Of a DNA stretch of 45,912 nucleotides, positions 23,268-31,748 are shown in pieces; within the stretch, counting starts at the first letter, position 1; the number at the start of each line of letters is the position of its first letter. Source of the DNA: CAYFJO01 sp964343305 (GTDB taxonomy: Bacteria; Planctomycetota; Planctomycetia; Pirellulales; Pirellulaceae); NCBI GenBank assembly GCA_964343305.1, contig CAYFJO010000036.1, positions 1 to 45,912 on the forward strand, in the 5' to 3' direction. The position numbers were made by a program, and so were the translations under genes. Under the pieces are notes generated by a model. The model was not told where the DNA came from. It was given only the letters and a program-made list of their open reading frames with translations, and made no database searches.

Positions 23268-25480
23268 TGGCTGTTGAATATAGCTGGCCGTCCAAAAACG
23301 ACGCAAATGTCATCGGCAAAGACCATAACCGGCTCGACGGTTTGGAAAAAGCTACCGGTGCCGCCAAATACTCGTATGACATCAATCTCAAGAATCAGTT
23401 GATCGCCCGCGGGGCCGGTTGCCCGCACGCACATTGCCGTGTCACGGCGGTCGACACGAGTGCCGCTGAAAAGGTCAAGGGCGTTGTCCATGTACACGTC
23501 TTCGATCATGCCAAAGTAGGCAGCGAGATCAACTGGCAAGGCGAATTGCTGGCGGTTGTTGCCGCCGAAACCGAAGGTGCCGCGGCCGAAGGCGTCCGCG
23601 CGTTGCTGAAAAAAGGGTTCAAGTTCGAAGAACTCGATGTCTTCACCGACGCCGAAAACTTGATGGCCGCCGAAGCGGCGGGTCGAACTGGAAAAGGTGG
23701 CGGGAAAGCCGTCACTGAAAAAGAGCCCGGCGACGACGATGACGAAGACGAATTCGTCGAAGCGGAACTTGCCCGTTTGTTCAAAGAAGCTGCCCACGTG
23801 TCAGAAGGCTACTACGGCATCGACGCAATCACGCACTGCTGTTTGGAGCCGCACGGTTCGACAGTCGAGTGGAATGGCGACAAGCTGACTGCCTATCTGT
23901 CGACGCAAAACGTATCGGGCACGGACGATGGTTTCGCACGCGATTTGAAGATCACGGCCGACGACGTTGAAGTGATCTGCAATCACATTGGTGGTGGTTT
24001 TGGCAGCAAATTTGCTGCCGATTACTGGGGCATCGCCGCGGCCAAGATTTCGAAAGAAACCGGCCGACCAGTCAAGTTCATGCTCGATCGCGACCAGGAA
24101 TTGAAGAACGGCGGCAATCGTCCGTCTGGCTATCTCAAGGTCAAACTTGGTGCCGACATGAATGGCGTCGTTCAAGTCTGGGATTCTCATCACTGGGGAA
24201 CGTCCGGCTACACCGGTGGCGGCGTTAGCCAGGCAGTGATTCCCTATGTGATCATGCCGAAAAACTACCGGCGTAATGCGACGACGGTCAAATCGAACAC
24301 GTCTCGTGCTCGTGCCTGGCGTGCCCCAAATCATCCGCAAGGTTGTGCCATCACACAAACCGCGTTGGACGATCTGGCGGCCAAGATGGGCAAGGACAGC
24401 TATGATGTGTTCATGGCCAATTTGAAGGCCGACAACGTCAGCTCGCAACAAAAGGCCGAAGTCTATATCGAAGAGATGAAGATTGCCGCCGAGTTGATGG
24501 ACTGGAAAGCCAAGTACCACCTGCACGGAAAAGGCAATGCGAAAGGCTCGATCGTCGAAGGGTTGGGCCTTGGCCTGCACACTTGGGGCGGTGTCGCCAA
24601 CAGCAGCAACACCATCATCAAGGTGCATCCCGATGGCGGCGTCGAGACGTTCTGCGGCACGCAGGAACTCGGCACGGGCACTCGCACGGTGATCGCCATG
24701 GTCACCGCCGAAACGTTTGGCCTCAAGCCGGAGGACATCAAAGTCCACCTTGGTTCGTCCAAGCTGCCGGTCAGCGGCGCATCGGGCGGCAGCACGACAG
24801 TCGGCGCGGTCAGCGAATCGCATCGACGTGCTTCGCAAGAAGCGATCGCCGAAATCTTCAACAAGGTCGCTCCTCAACTGGAGAGCAACCCGGAAGACCT
24901 CGAAGCCGTTGGTGGCGAGATTCGAGTCAAAGGCGACAAGAATCGCAAGCTAAGTTGGAAAGAAGCGTGCAGCGCCCTTGGCCTCAAGCCACTGGAAACA
25001 ACGGCCAGCCACAAACGTGGCGACCCCAGTCCGTTGTCCAGCAGTGGTGTCGGCGGCGTTCAAATGGCCGAAGTTGCCGTCGATCAAGAGACGGGCATCA
25101 TCAAGGTCAAGAAGTTTGTCGCCGTTCAGGATCAGGGCCTCGTGATCAATCCGAAGACTTGCAAGAGCCAGGTCTACGGAGCCGTGATCATGGGCATCGC
25201 TGCCGCGTTGTACGAACATCGCGTCACAGATGCCAAGGGCCGTTTCGTCAACGCGGAACTCGCCGAGTACAAACTGGCCCGCATCGGCGACATCGGCGAG
25301 ATCATCGTTGAGTTGTACGAGTCGGACGATCAACGCGCCCGCGGCGTGATCGGCAACGGCGAACCGCCGGCGATCAGCCCCATGGCTGCGATTAGCAACG
25401 CAGTTTGCAACGCCTTGGGCGTCCGCGTTCCTGTCGTCCCGTTAACCCCGAAACGTGTCCTCGCTGCTTTGAAAGCTTAA
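23267..25480 (+). CDS. Molybdopterin-binding subunit of xanthine dehydrogenase/aldehyde oxidoreductase family
   Basis: Catalytic subunit, 737 residues, ATG 23267 with GGAGA upstream and a one-base overlap with the preceding stop. Family signs: NRLDGLEKATGAAKYSYD at the start, GGGFGSK at the cofactor site, RAWRAPNHPQG, QELGTGTRTVIAM, GSGGS-like ASGGSTTVG, and a final GNGEPPAISP with the catalytic Glu. It should hydroxylate an aldehyde or heteroaromatic substrate at Mo. It has no signal peptide of its own and probably rides out with the Tat-tagged small subunit, as known for PaoABC. An acidic insert (GDDDDEDEFVEAE, nt ~23730-23770) sits between the first domain parts and may be a flexible linker. 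Substrate unknown. Confidence 0.94.
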   Translation: MAVEYSWPSKNDANVIGKDHNRLDGLEKATGAAKYSYDINLKNQLIARGAGCPHAHCRVTAVDTSAAEKVKGVVHVHVFDHAKVGSEINWQGELLAVVAAETEGAAAEGVRALLKKGFKFEELDVFTDAENLMAAEAAGRTGKGGGKAVTEKEPGDDDDEDEFVEAELARLFKEAAHVSEGYYGIDAITHCCLEPHGSTVEWNGDKLTAYLSTQNVSGTDDGFARDLKITADDVEVICNHIGGGFGSKFAADYWGIAAAKISKETGRPVKFMLDRDQELKNGGNRPSGYLKVKLGADMNGVVQVWDSHHWGTSGYTGGGVSQAVIPYVIMPKNYRRNATTVKSNTSRARAWRAPNHPQGCAITQTALDDLAAKMGKDSYDVFMANLKADNVSSQQKAEVYIEEMKIAAELMDWKAKYHLHGKGNAKGSIVEGLGLGLHTWGGVANSSNTIIKVHPDGGVETFCGTQELGTGTRTVIAMVTAETFGLKPEDIKVHLGSSKLPVSGASGGSTTVGAVSESHRRASQEAIAEIFNKVAPQLESNPEDLEAVGGEIRVKGDKNRKLSWKEACSALGLKPLETTASHKRGDPSPLSSSGVGGVQMAEVAVDQETGIIKVKKFVAVQDQGLVINPKTCKSQVYGAVIMGIAAALYEHRVTDAKGRFVNAELAEYKLARIGDIGEIIVELYESDDQRARGVIGNGEPPAISPMAAISNAVCNALGVRVPVVPLTPKRVLAALKA

Positions 25481-25490
25481 ATGTGAATGA

Positions 25491-25524
25491 AGACTTCCGC
25501 AGTTTTCTTAAACTTCGGAAGTCT
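25491..25524. repeat. 34-bp hairpin repeat, copy 1
   Basis: AGACTTCCG...CGGAAGTCT hairpin with a TCTT loop, in the gap between the molybdenum and FAD subunit genes. It matches the copy at 45397-45430 at 33 of 34 positions; the single C (25500) breaks one pair of an otherwise 15-bp stem. No T-tract follows, so it may act as an mRNA-processing or stability element within the operon. Confidence 0.75.
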
Positions 25525-25553
25525 GGCTCCAAATAAAAGGAAAGGCATAAAAC

Positions 25554-26537
25554 ATGAAAGACTTTGCCTACACTGCCCCCCGCACCGAAGCCGAGGTGCT
25601 TGATTACTTGTCGGACGTACCCGGCAAGGTCGAAATCCTGGCCGGTGGTACGGACCTCATGGGCTTGATGAAGAAGATGGTGGTCACTCCCGACCTGGTC
25701 GTGAACATCATGGACGTGCAGTCGATGAAGTCGATCGAACCGACCAACGACGGCGGCGTGGCTATTGGCGCAACGGTCACGCTCGACGAAATCCTTGCCA
25801 GCGCGTACATGGCGGATTATCGAGGCATTACCGACGCCATCCTCGGAATCAACAGCATGCAACTGCAATCGCAAGGCACCATCGGCGGGGAAATCTGTCA
25901 ACGTGCCCGCTGCTGGTATTTTCGAGATGGCCAAGGTTCGACGACGCAAACGCCCGATGGTGCCGACACTCGTCACCACGCCATCTTCGGCAACAGCGGC
26001 CCGGTCAAATACGTCAGCGGTTCGCGAATCGCTCCGGCGTTGATCGCACTGGGCGCGCTGGTCCGAGTCGTTGGCCCCGGCGAAGAGGAAGAACAACTGC
26101 TCACCGCGGCAGACTACTTCCGCACGCCACGCAACGACAGCCAACGTGAAACGGTCCTCGCACCGAATCAACTGCTGACGCATATCGTGCTGCCACCGGC
26201 CGATCGCAGCAGCGCGACGTACGAGGTGCGCGACACGGAAGGTCCGGACTACCCACTGGCCGCCGCGGCTGTATCGTTGAAGTTGCACTTTGGTGTCGTC
26301 CAAGAAGCCAAGATCGTGATGGGCCAAGTCGCACCCACACCGTGGATCAGCGAAGAAGCATCGAACATGCTTCGTGGCCTGACGATCGATCACGCCGTTG
26401 CCGAGGCTGCTGGCGAAGCCGCCGTCTCGCGAGCGACGCCGCTGGCCGACAACGAGTACAAAGTCCAACTGGCCAAGGTCGCCGTCAAGCGGGCCATCCT
26501 CCTGGCCGCCGGCCTGGAAACAGGTGGATTCTGTTAA
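25554..26537 (+). CDS. FAD-binding subunit of molybdenum hydroxylase
   Basis: CoxM/PaoB-type FAD subunit, 327 residues, ATG 25554 preceded by AAAAGGAAAGG. The FAD phosphate-binding AGGTDLMGLMKK lies at about residues 31-42 and TIGGEICQRARCWYFRDG further on. PaoB-type proteins have several cysteines in the segment after this point that hold an extra [4Fe-4S] cluster. Here only the RARC cysteine (plus the ICQ one) remains: the later ones read STTQTPDGAD and SGPVKYVSG. It would normally pass electrons from the iron-sulfur subunit to an acceptor. The subunit has no signal peptide. It closes the three-subunit set, though the 73-bp gap with a hairpin could lower its expression relative to the upstream genes. 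Confidence 0.92.
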   Translation: MKDFAYTAPRTEAEVLDYLSDVPGKVEILAGGTDLMGLMKKMVVTPDLVVNIMDVQSMKSIEPTNDGGVAIGATVTLDEILASAYMADYRGITDAILGINSMQLQSQGTIGGEICQRARCWYFRDGQGSTTQTPDGADTRHHAIFGNSGPVKYVSGSRIAPALIALGALVRVVGPGEEEEQLLTAADYFRTPRNDSQRETVLAPNQLLTHIVLPPADRSSATYEVRDTEGPDYPLAAAAVSLKLHFGVVQEAKIVMGQVAPTPWISEEASNMLRGLTIDHAVAEAAGEAAVSRATPLADNEYKVQLAKVAVKRAILLAAGLETGGFC

Positions 26538-26554
26538 CAACGAACCGATTTATC

Positions 26555-26581
26555 AGCCCGGCTGCTTCGAGCAGCCGGGCT
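26555..26581. repeat. 11-bp perfect hairpin
   Basis: AGCCCGGCTGC (26555-26565) pairs exactly with GCAGCCGGGCT (26571-26581) around TTCGA. It lies between the FAD subunit stop and the small Cys-containing gene. There is no T-tract, so it is either a stability element or one of the dispersed hairpin repeats of this genome. Confidence 0.6.
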
Positions 26582-26605
26582 GCTGTTACATAACGGAGAA
26601 TGACC

Positions 26606-26842
26606 ATGCCATTTGAAAAGCATTACGACCAGCCGCTGCCGATCTTAACGCCGCCCTGCATTCACATGCGCAGCAAAGCGATGTACGTCACTGGCAGCCT
26701 CACCTCGCCAGACCATCCGGACGAAGAAGGCAGCCACTACGTCTGGTGCAACGTGACGCAACACGTGATCGGCCCCGACCAACAAGACGTCGAGAAGCAA
26801 CAATGCATCCCCAGCCGGGAATGCTACAAAAAAACCTACTAG
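26606..26842 (+). CDS. Small four-cysteine protein, unknown function
   Basis: A 78-residue protein. The ATG at 26606 has GGAG seven bases upstream; the in-frame ATG at 26600 is too close to it. Four cysteines are present (PPCIHM, VWCNV, QQCIP, RECYKK), with several Asp, Glu and His residues between. There is no signal peptide or membrane helix. I do not recognise the family. It follows the FAD subunit on the same strand after 68 bp and ends before a strong terminator, so it probably belongs to the molybdenum hydroxylase operon. A role in metal or cluster handling, or as an extra electron carrier, is only a guess from the cysteines and neighbours. Confidence 0.6.
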   Translation: MPFEKHYDQPLPILTPPCIHMRSKAMYVTGSLTSPDHPDEEGSHYVWCNVTQHVIGPDQQDVEKQQCIPSRECYKKTY

Positions 26843-26917
26843 AAAAGTGTCGTCGTGTATCTCCGTAACTGGACCTGGCAAGTCTCGGAGAGCCCTACCC
26901 ACACCACAACCATCAAG

Positions 26918-26956
26918 ACGGGCATGCGCTGATCGATAAGCGCATGTCCGTTTTTT
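26918..26956 (+). terminator. Rho-independent terminator of the molybdenum hydroxylase operon
   Basis: A 13-bp stem with one G-U pair (26918-26930 with 26939-26951), an eight-base loop and a run of six T (26951-26956). It lies 75 bp after the small Cys-protein stop. The convergent ATPase gene ends 18 bp beyond it. Confidence 0.85.
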
Positions 26957-26973
26957 CGTCGCCACGCGCCAAA

Positions 26974-28368
26974 TCAAGCTTCACCATAGATTTCTTCCAG
27001 CCCGTGCCACTGCACATCTGGGCGCGACGCCTTGGCGGCTGCGGGAACCTTTCGAACGAACACATGCCGGCCGATGGTGGCATTGCGTGGGTTGGGATAT
27101 CGCTGCACCTTGTTTTCAATTTCTGCTTCCAATGCTCTGCGCGAGCGGACGGTGCCCCATTTGCACTCGCCCAAATCCGTCCAACCATCGTCGCGCAATC
27201 CCACCAGGTCGATCTGCGTGGATTTGTCCCAGTATTCGCCGATTTCGAAACTGGCTGTGATTGCGTCACGAGCGTAGAACTCCAGCAGTGCTTCGCGGCA
27301 CAGCGTTTCGAAGCAAGTGCCAAAGTAGGCATCAAGTTCGGGCCGGATGCGGTTTTGAAGGGTATCGGTCGGTCCCATCTGGGCAATGTAGCTGTTGTTT
27401 GGGAAGACGAAGCGGAACCAAAATCGCAACAGTGGGTCGTCCAGAGCGTAGCGAACCTTGCGGCCGGTTGGTTTGTTGCCGTCCAACGGATGCCGCCGTC
27501 GCAGGTAGCCAAGTTCTTCGATCTGCTTCAAATAATAGTGTAAATTGCGCGGATCGATCTTCGTGGCCGCCGAGATTTCATGATTGGCGGTCGCACCGTG
27601 CGCGAGTGCGGTGAGCACTGCGTAGTAGTTCTCGACGTCGCGCAATTCTTCTCTCAACAAGAAGTCTGGCTCGCGATACAGCGGCGCGTATTCGCTCAAT
27701 ACGTTCGCGGCCAGGTTTGACCCAACCGACCGCTGGCTGTCGAAGTATTGCAAATAGAGCGGAATGCCTCCGCAAAGAAAGTAAGTCTTGGCCCGGTCGA
27801 TCAGTGAATACGAAGGATGAAACAGCGCCGCCTCGCGAAAGCCAAACGGCCGCAACAAGATTTGCCCAGTGCGCCGTCCAAACAGCGGACTCTTTTGCCC
27901 CAGCACTTCGCGCTCCATAAAACCGATGTACGATCCGCACAGGATGAGCATTACTTTGCCGCTGTCACGCCAGGATCGATCCCAGCATTCCTGGATGACT
28001 GACGGCAATTCTGGGCTTGCCCCGGCCGCCCACTGAAATTCGTCCATGACCAGCACGAGTTTTTTCTTGCCTTTGTGTTGACCGACGGTGGTCGTTAATG
28101 CCGTCTTCCAGTCGTCCGCGGCCTGGGTGGCGAGCAGCGGCTGGTCCAACGCTCGCGCGGCAATCCGCAGAAACTCGCGGACTTGCAATCTGCCCGGAGC
28201 TTCCTTGCCGACGAAATAGATCGAGGGAAGCTTGCGAGTGAATTGCAAGATGAGCTGGCTCTTTCCGACGCGCCGCCGGCCATAGATGGGGATGAACTCG
28301 CTGTTCGAGCTGTCATGCCACTGATTCAGCGCTGCCAGCTCTTTTGCTCTTCCGACGAATGGATCCAC
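26974..28368 (-). CDS. AAA-type ATPase with DUF234 (PD-(D/E)xK-like) C-terminus
   Basis: ATPase of the archaeal ATPase/DUF234 group, 464 residues. Walker A GRRRVGKS is at residues 30-37 after MDPFVGRAKELAALNQW; Walker B is at about 103-109 (LVLVMDE). The middle part resembles the winged-helix region of the family (TKIDPRNLHYYLKQIEELGYL). The C-terminal part ends with IDLVGLRDDGWTDLGECKWG, matching the nuclease-like D...ExK pattern of DUF234. Cellular role of the family is not settled; links to DNA or mobile elements are proposed. It stands somewhat apart from its upstream neighbour (S9 peptidase gene, 217-bp gap) and a perfect hairpin lies directly before its start (28398-28443), which could be a control site. 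Confidence 0.88.
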   Translation of the reverse strand: MDPFVGRAKELAALNQWHDSSNSEFIPIYGRRRVGKSQLILQFTRKLPSIYFVGKEAPGRLQVREFLRIAARALDQPLLATQAADDWKTALTTTVGQHKGKKKLVLVMDEFQWAAGASPELPSVIQECWDRSWRDSGKVMLILCGSYIGFMEREVLGQKSPLFGRRTGQILLRPFGFREAALFHPSYSLIDRAKTYFLCGGIPLYLQYFDSQRSVGSNLAANVLSEYAPLYREPDFLLREELRDVENYYAVLTALAHGATANHEISAATKIDPRNLHYYLKQIEELGYLRRRHPLDGNKPTGRKVRYALDDPLLRFWFRFVFPNNSYIAQMGPTDTLQNRIRPELDAYFGTCFETLCREALLEFYARDAITASFEIGEYWDKSTQIDLVGLRDDGWTDLGECKWGTVRSRRALEAEIENKVQRYPNPRNATIGRHVFVRKVPAAAKASRPDVQWHGLEEIYGEA

Positions 28369-28397
28369 GACTTATTCCTTATGCGAGGTGTGGTTCG

Positions 28398-28443
28398 ACG
28401 AGTTGTATTTTGACGAGTTACGACTCGTCAAAATACAACTCGT
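28398..28443. repeat. 21-bp perfect hairpin with TACG loop upstream of the ATPase gene
   Basis: The arm 28398-28418 is the exact reverse complement of 28423-28443, separated only by TACG. As plus-strand RNA it has a UACG loop, a UNCG-type tetraloop. It ends 29 bp before the ATPase start codon (minus strand). It could be a terminator-like barrier, an operator or a dispersed repeat; nothing in the sequence decides. Confidence 0.75.
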
Positions 28444-28585
28444 GAAAGTATGGCACGCGTAAAGCCCGCTGTCCAGGGCTGGATTTGCTATCGCCTGCCG
28501 ACAAATCCACAGCCGTTGCACCGCATGATCCGAACAACCCGCAGGAATCAGTCATTGGACCTGATTTCCAGTCGCCGCGTCCTAT

Positions 28586-30613
28586 TCATTTCTTCAGATA
28601 CTTCGCCCACCAATCGAGGATTTGGTGTAGGCGATGGATTCTCAAGTCCGGTGGTCCCTGGCGGCTCATGCCGTGGCTGGTGGAAACGGGGTAGCGGACC
28701 ATTCGCGTCGACACACCCAAAACGTTGAGTGCCGTGAAAATCTGCTCGCCTTGTTCGATGTTGCAGCGCAAGTCGCCTTCGCTGTGAATGACCATCGTGG
28801 GTGTTTTTACATTTGCAAAGTGGGCAATAGGGCTTCGCTGCCAACGAGGTTCCGGGTTGCTCCAGACGCTACCGGGAAAATACTTGTCGGGCATCCAGAC
28901 AAAGTCGCTGTTGCCCGACATGCTGATCAAATTGCTGACACACCGATCGGTGATCGCCGCGGTGAACTCGTGCGTGTGGCCGATCGCCCAGTTCGTCATA
29001 TAGCCGCCGTAGCTCCCGCCCATCACGCCGATTCGCTTCTCGTCGACGAACGAGCGGCTTTGCATGAATTTGCTGACCGCTTGGATATCGGCCCAGTCAC
29101 GATTCCCCCAGTCGCCGCGAATTGCCGCGCAGTGGTCGCGCCCATAACCTTTGCTGCCGCGCGGGTTGCTGTAAAACACCGCGTACCCGGCGGCGGCCAA
29201 AACTTGAAATTCGTGAAAGAATCCCCAGCCATACTGAGCGTGCGGGCCGCCGTGAATTTCCAGAACGGCCGGAACCTTTTTGCCTGGCTTCAAACCCGGT
29301 GGCTTCAACGACCAGACGTGTGCCTTGTGACCGTCGTCGGCCGTGACCCAATGCGATTGCGGCTTGGCGAGTTCAAGCTCGTCGTGAAGATCGGCATTGA
29401 AATCGGTCAATGTGGTGGTTTTAAATTCGCCGCGCCGAACCTGGGCAATCGCCACGTTGGCCAGTCTGGGCGCGGCATCGACGGTCATCGCCATCAGCCG
29501 CCCATCGTCGGACAAGTTGCCCATATCGTGGACGACTTCTCCCGATGTATGGAACGTGAGTTTGCCGCCGCTGACCGGAACCGACGCGACTTGGACTTCG
29601 CCGTGATGACCGATCTGGGTGTAAACGCGTGAACTATCGGGACTGAATTTGACAACCGCCTCAAATGCCGCTTCGGAAGAATCGGCGATCGCCGTCGATA
29701 ACAGACAATAGTCTTGGTCGGCCGTAAGACCCCGGACCGAGCCGCCCTGTGCATCGCAGACGAAGATCTCTAAATTCTCAGTGCTGTACGTACCATCTTC
29801 GCCGCCATCCCGTCCGGCATACGCGATCCTTTTGCCATCGGGCGACCAAGCTGGGCAAGCTTTTGGGCCGTCAGGCAACCCTTCGATCTTCGTCACTCTG
29901 CCGGTCGCCACATCAACCCGCAACAATTCCATCTTCCAGGGTCGCACGAATGCCTTGCGATCCCGATTCGTCGCAACGACCAACTCCTTCGAATCGGGCG
30001 ACCAATCGAAATCAAACGCACCCAATGTGTCTTTCGTGTAAACCTTGCGATGCTCGCCGGTCGCCACATCAACCACGTAAAGCTGATACCTCTGGGCGAT
30101 GAAATACCCATCGCCGTCCATCCGATACCACCAATCGTCGATCACGCGTGGCGGTGTGCTCAGTCCCTTTTCTTCACGGTCTTTTTTTGCCGCCTCAGTC
30201 CCATCAGGATCTTGCTCGCGAAATCCAACAGCCAACGACTTACCGTCGGAGGACCAGGCGAACTGTCCAATGCGACCTTCGGGGAATTTCGTCAGCGGTC
30301 GTGCTTCACCACCGGTCGTGGCGATCGTATATATTTGAGTGTTCGATTCGTCACGCCGGCTGACAAACGCAACTTTAGAACCATCAGGTGACCACTGCGG
30401 CCCGCTGTCTTTGTTGCCGCTCGTAAACTGTTGCGAAACAGTTTTTCCGGACGAATCGACGAGCCACAAGTTAGTCACATACTCATTTTTGTCGCCCACC
30501 TGTTTGCGAACAAAAACAATTTGAGCGCCGTCCGGAGAAATCTGTGGCGACGAAACCAAACAGAAGCGCTTCAGATCTTCCGGCACAATGCCGCGTCGTT
30601 TTTTCTTAGGCAT
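28586..30613 (-). CDS. S9 family peptidase (prolyl oligopeptidase/acylaminoacyl peptidase type)
   Basis: Serine peptidase of 675 residues. The first ~390 residues contain beta-propeller (PD40/WD40-like) repeats such as SPDGAQIVFV, SPDGSKVAFVS and SPDGKRIAYAG. The alpha/beta-hydrolase domain follows, with nucleophile Ser534 in GGSYGGYM, likely acid Asp614 in SEGDLR and likely base His647 in TSHGMS. These enzymes cleave short peptides, with the propeller gating access. No signal peptide is visible, so it is probably cytosolic. It sits in a run of minus-strand genes that also has an oligoendopeptidase, which suggests peptide turnover, but gaps of about 80-220 bp do not show an operon. Confidence 0.93.
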   Translation of the reverse strand: MPKKKRRGIVPEDLKRFCLVSSPQISPDGAQIVFVRKQVGDKNEYVTNLWLVDSSGKTVSQQFTSGNKDSGPQWSPDGSKVAFVSRRDESNTQIYTIATTGGEARPLTKFPEGRIGQFAWSSDGKSLAVGFREQDPDGTEAAKKDREEKGLSTPPRVIDDWWYRMDGDGYFIAQRYQLYVVDVATGEHRKVYTKDTLGAFDFDWSPDSKELVVATNRDRKAFVRPWKMELLRVDVATGRVTKIEGLPDGPKACPAWSPDGKRIAYAGRDGGEDGTYSTENLEIFVCDAQGGSVRGLTADQDYCLLSTAIADSSEAAFEAVVKFSPDSSRVYTQIGHHGEVQVASVPVSGGKLTFHTSGEVVHDMGNLSDDGRLMAMTVDAAPRLANVAIAQVRRGEFKTTTLTDFNADLHDELELAKPQSHWVTADDGHKAHVWSLKPPGLKPGKKVPAVLEIHGGPHAQYGWGFFHEFQVLAAAGYAVFYSNPRGSKGYGRDHCAAIRGDWGNRDWADIQAVSKFMQSRSFVDEKRIGVMGGSYGGYMTNWAIGHTHEFTAAITDRCVSNLISMSGNSDFVWMPDKYFPGSVWSNPEPRWQRSPIAHFANVKTPTMVIHSEGDLRCNIEQGEQIFTALNVLGVSTRMVRYPVSTSHGMSRQGPPDLRIHRLHQILDWWAKYLKK

Positions 30614-30697
30614 TCGAACTCCATGCTACTTGCGATTGAGATTTGCTCGCGCATTTTTAGCATAAGCGATCAGACAATCAACCGTCCGCGTGGATGG

Positions 30698-31675
30698 CTA
30701 CACTGCGGGTTTCACGACTGGCACGCCACGTTGCGCGAGCGCTTGTGCGATTTTTTGCAACTGAGCGTCGGTCAACTCCCACCCCATCGCCCCGGCCGTC
30801 TCTTCAATTTGATAGGCCCGTTTGGCGCCGCACAACGCAACCGTGATACCATCCCGCAGCAATGTCCAATTCACGACAACTTGCGCAACAGTCTTGCCGA
30901 TTGCGTTGGCAACCTCGCGAAGATGGTCGAGAAAGTCTTGGTTCCTCTTAAACTCGTCGCCTTGGAACATGGGATACTTGGCGCGGCCGTCATCGGGCGC
31001 GAATTGGTAATCACGCGGGATTCGGCCGGCCAGCAGTCCCTTCATCAGCGGCCAATAAACCATCGTCGAAACTCCACGCTGCCGACACCAAGGCAGTGTG
31101 TCCAATTCGATCTGCCGCTGAAGCATGTTGAAAGGCGGTTGAAAAGCCGAGATGGGGCAAACCCGATGAAAAGCTTCCAATTGTGGCACGGTAAAATTGG
31201 ACACGCCGATCGACCGCGTCTTGCCTTCCTCCATCAGCTCTTTCAGCACTCCGGCCGATTCTTCCAACGGACAATTCGGATCGGGAGCGTGCAAGTAAAG
31301 CAGCTCGACACGATCTGTGTTCAGCCGGCGCAAACTTTCTTCGCATTCTCTGCGGAGTGTGGCTGGCGCGCCGTCGAATGCCCGCTGGAGATTCTCGTCC
31401 CAATGAAGACCGCATTTGGTGGCAATCACGATTTCGTCACGATGCTTGCCTAGTACCTCCGCGATCATCCGTTCGCTCTCACCATTGGCACCGTACATAT
31501 AGGCCGTGTCAAAGAAGTTGATGCCAGCGTCGAAGGCGGCTTGCAGCGTGGCGAGACTGTCATCGCGGTTCACGTCGACGCTGGTCATCCCCGTGATTGG
31601 CCAACATCCCATTGCCACTGGCGTCACCATGATTCCAGTCGCGGCGATTTCTCGTCGTTCGTAGGTTGGTGTCAT
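30698..31675 (-). CDS. Aldo/keto reductase
   Basis: NAD(P)H-dependent reductase of about 325 residues from ATG 31675; the frame opens earlier at 31723 but that part overlaps an inverted repeat and is not family-like. Family features: GINFFDTAYMYGANGESE with the catalytic Asp and Tyr, IATKCGLHWD with the Lys, and YLHAPDPN with the His. IGVSNFTVPQLEAF is a classic segment. These enzymes reduce aldehydes or ketones of sugars and other small molecules. The substrate is unknown. No strong ribosome site is visible before either start. Confidence 0.92.
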   Translation of the reverse strand: MTPTYERREIAATGIMVTPVAMGCWPITGMTSVDVNRDDSLATLQAAFDAGINFFDTAYMYGANGESERMIAEVLGKHRDEIVIATKCGLHWDENLQRAFDGAPATLRRECEESLRRLNTDRVELLYLHAPDPNCPLEESAGVLKELMEEGKTRSIGVSNFTVPQLEAFHRVCPISAFQPPFNMLQRQIELDTLPWCRQRGVSTMVYWPLMKGLLAGRIPRDYQFAPDDGRAKYPMFQGDEFKRNQDFLDHLREVANAIGKTVAQVVVNWTLLRDGITVALCGAKRAYQIEETAGAMGWELTDAQLQKIAQALAQRGVPVVKPAV

Positions 31676-31680
31676 GTTGT

Positions 31681-31748
31681 GTAGCCGAAGTCGCCAAGAC
31701 TTTGGAGTTTTGATGTGGATCATCCGAATTCTGGGCGAATTCGGCTAC
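31681..31748. repeat. Inverted repeat GTAGCCGAA...TTCGGCTAC overlapping the oligoendopeptidase stop
   Basis: GTAGCCGAAGTCGCC (31681-31695) and the segment ending in GAATTCGGCTAC (31733-31748) are complementary over about 15 positions with one mismatch. The right arm covers the stop codon of the oligoendopeptidase gene (31745-31747), so the element supplies the end of that frame. The left arm lies just before the aldo/keto reductase start. It resembles a dispersed planctomycete hairpin repeat, an impression from memory. Confidence 0.6.

Noticed and set aside
25392..26540. 382-residue minus-strand frame across the FAD subunit gene
   Set aside because: Antisense to a clear PaoB/CoxM-type gene with a ribosome site; no own family features.
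26974..28368. DUF234 ATPase as part of a defence island
   Set aside because: Single gene with no neighbouring nuclease, methylase, reverse transcriptase or toxin-antitoxin gene; flanks are metabolic and peptidase genes.
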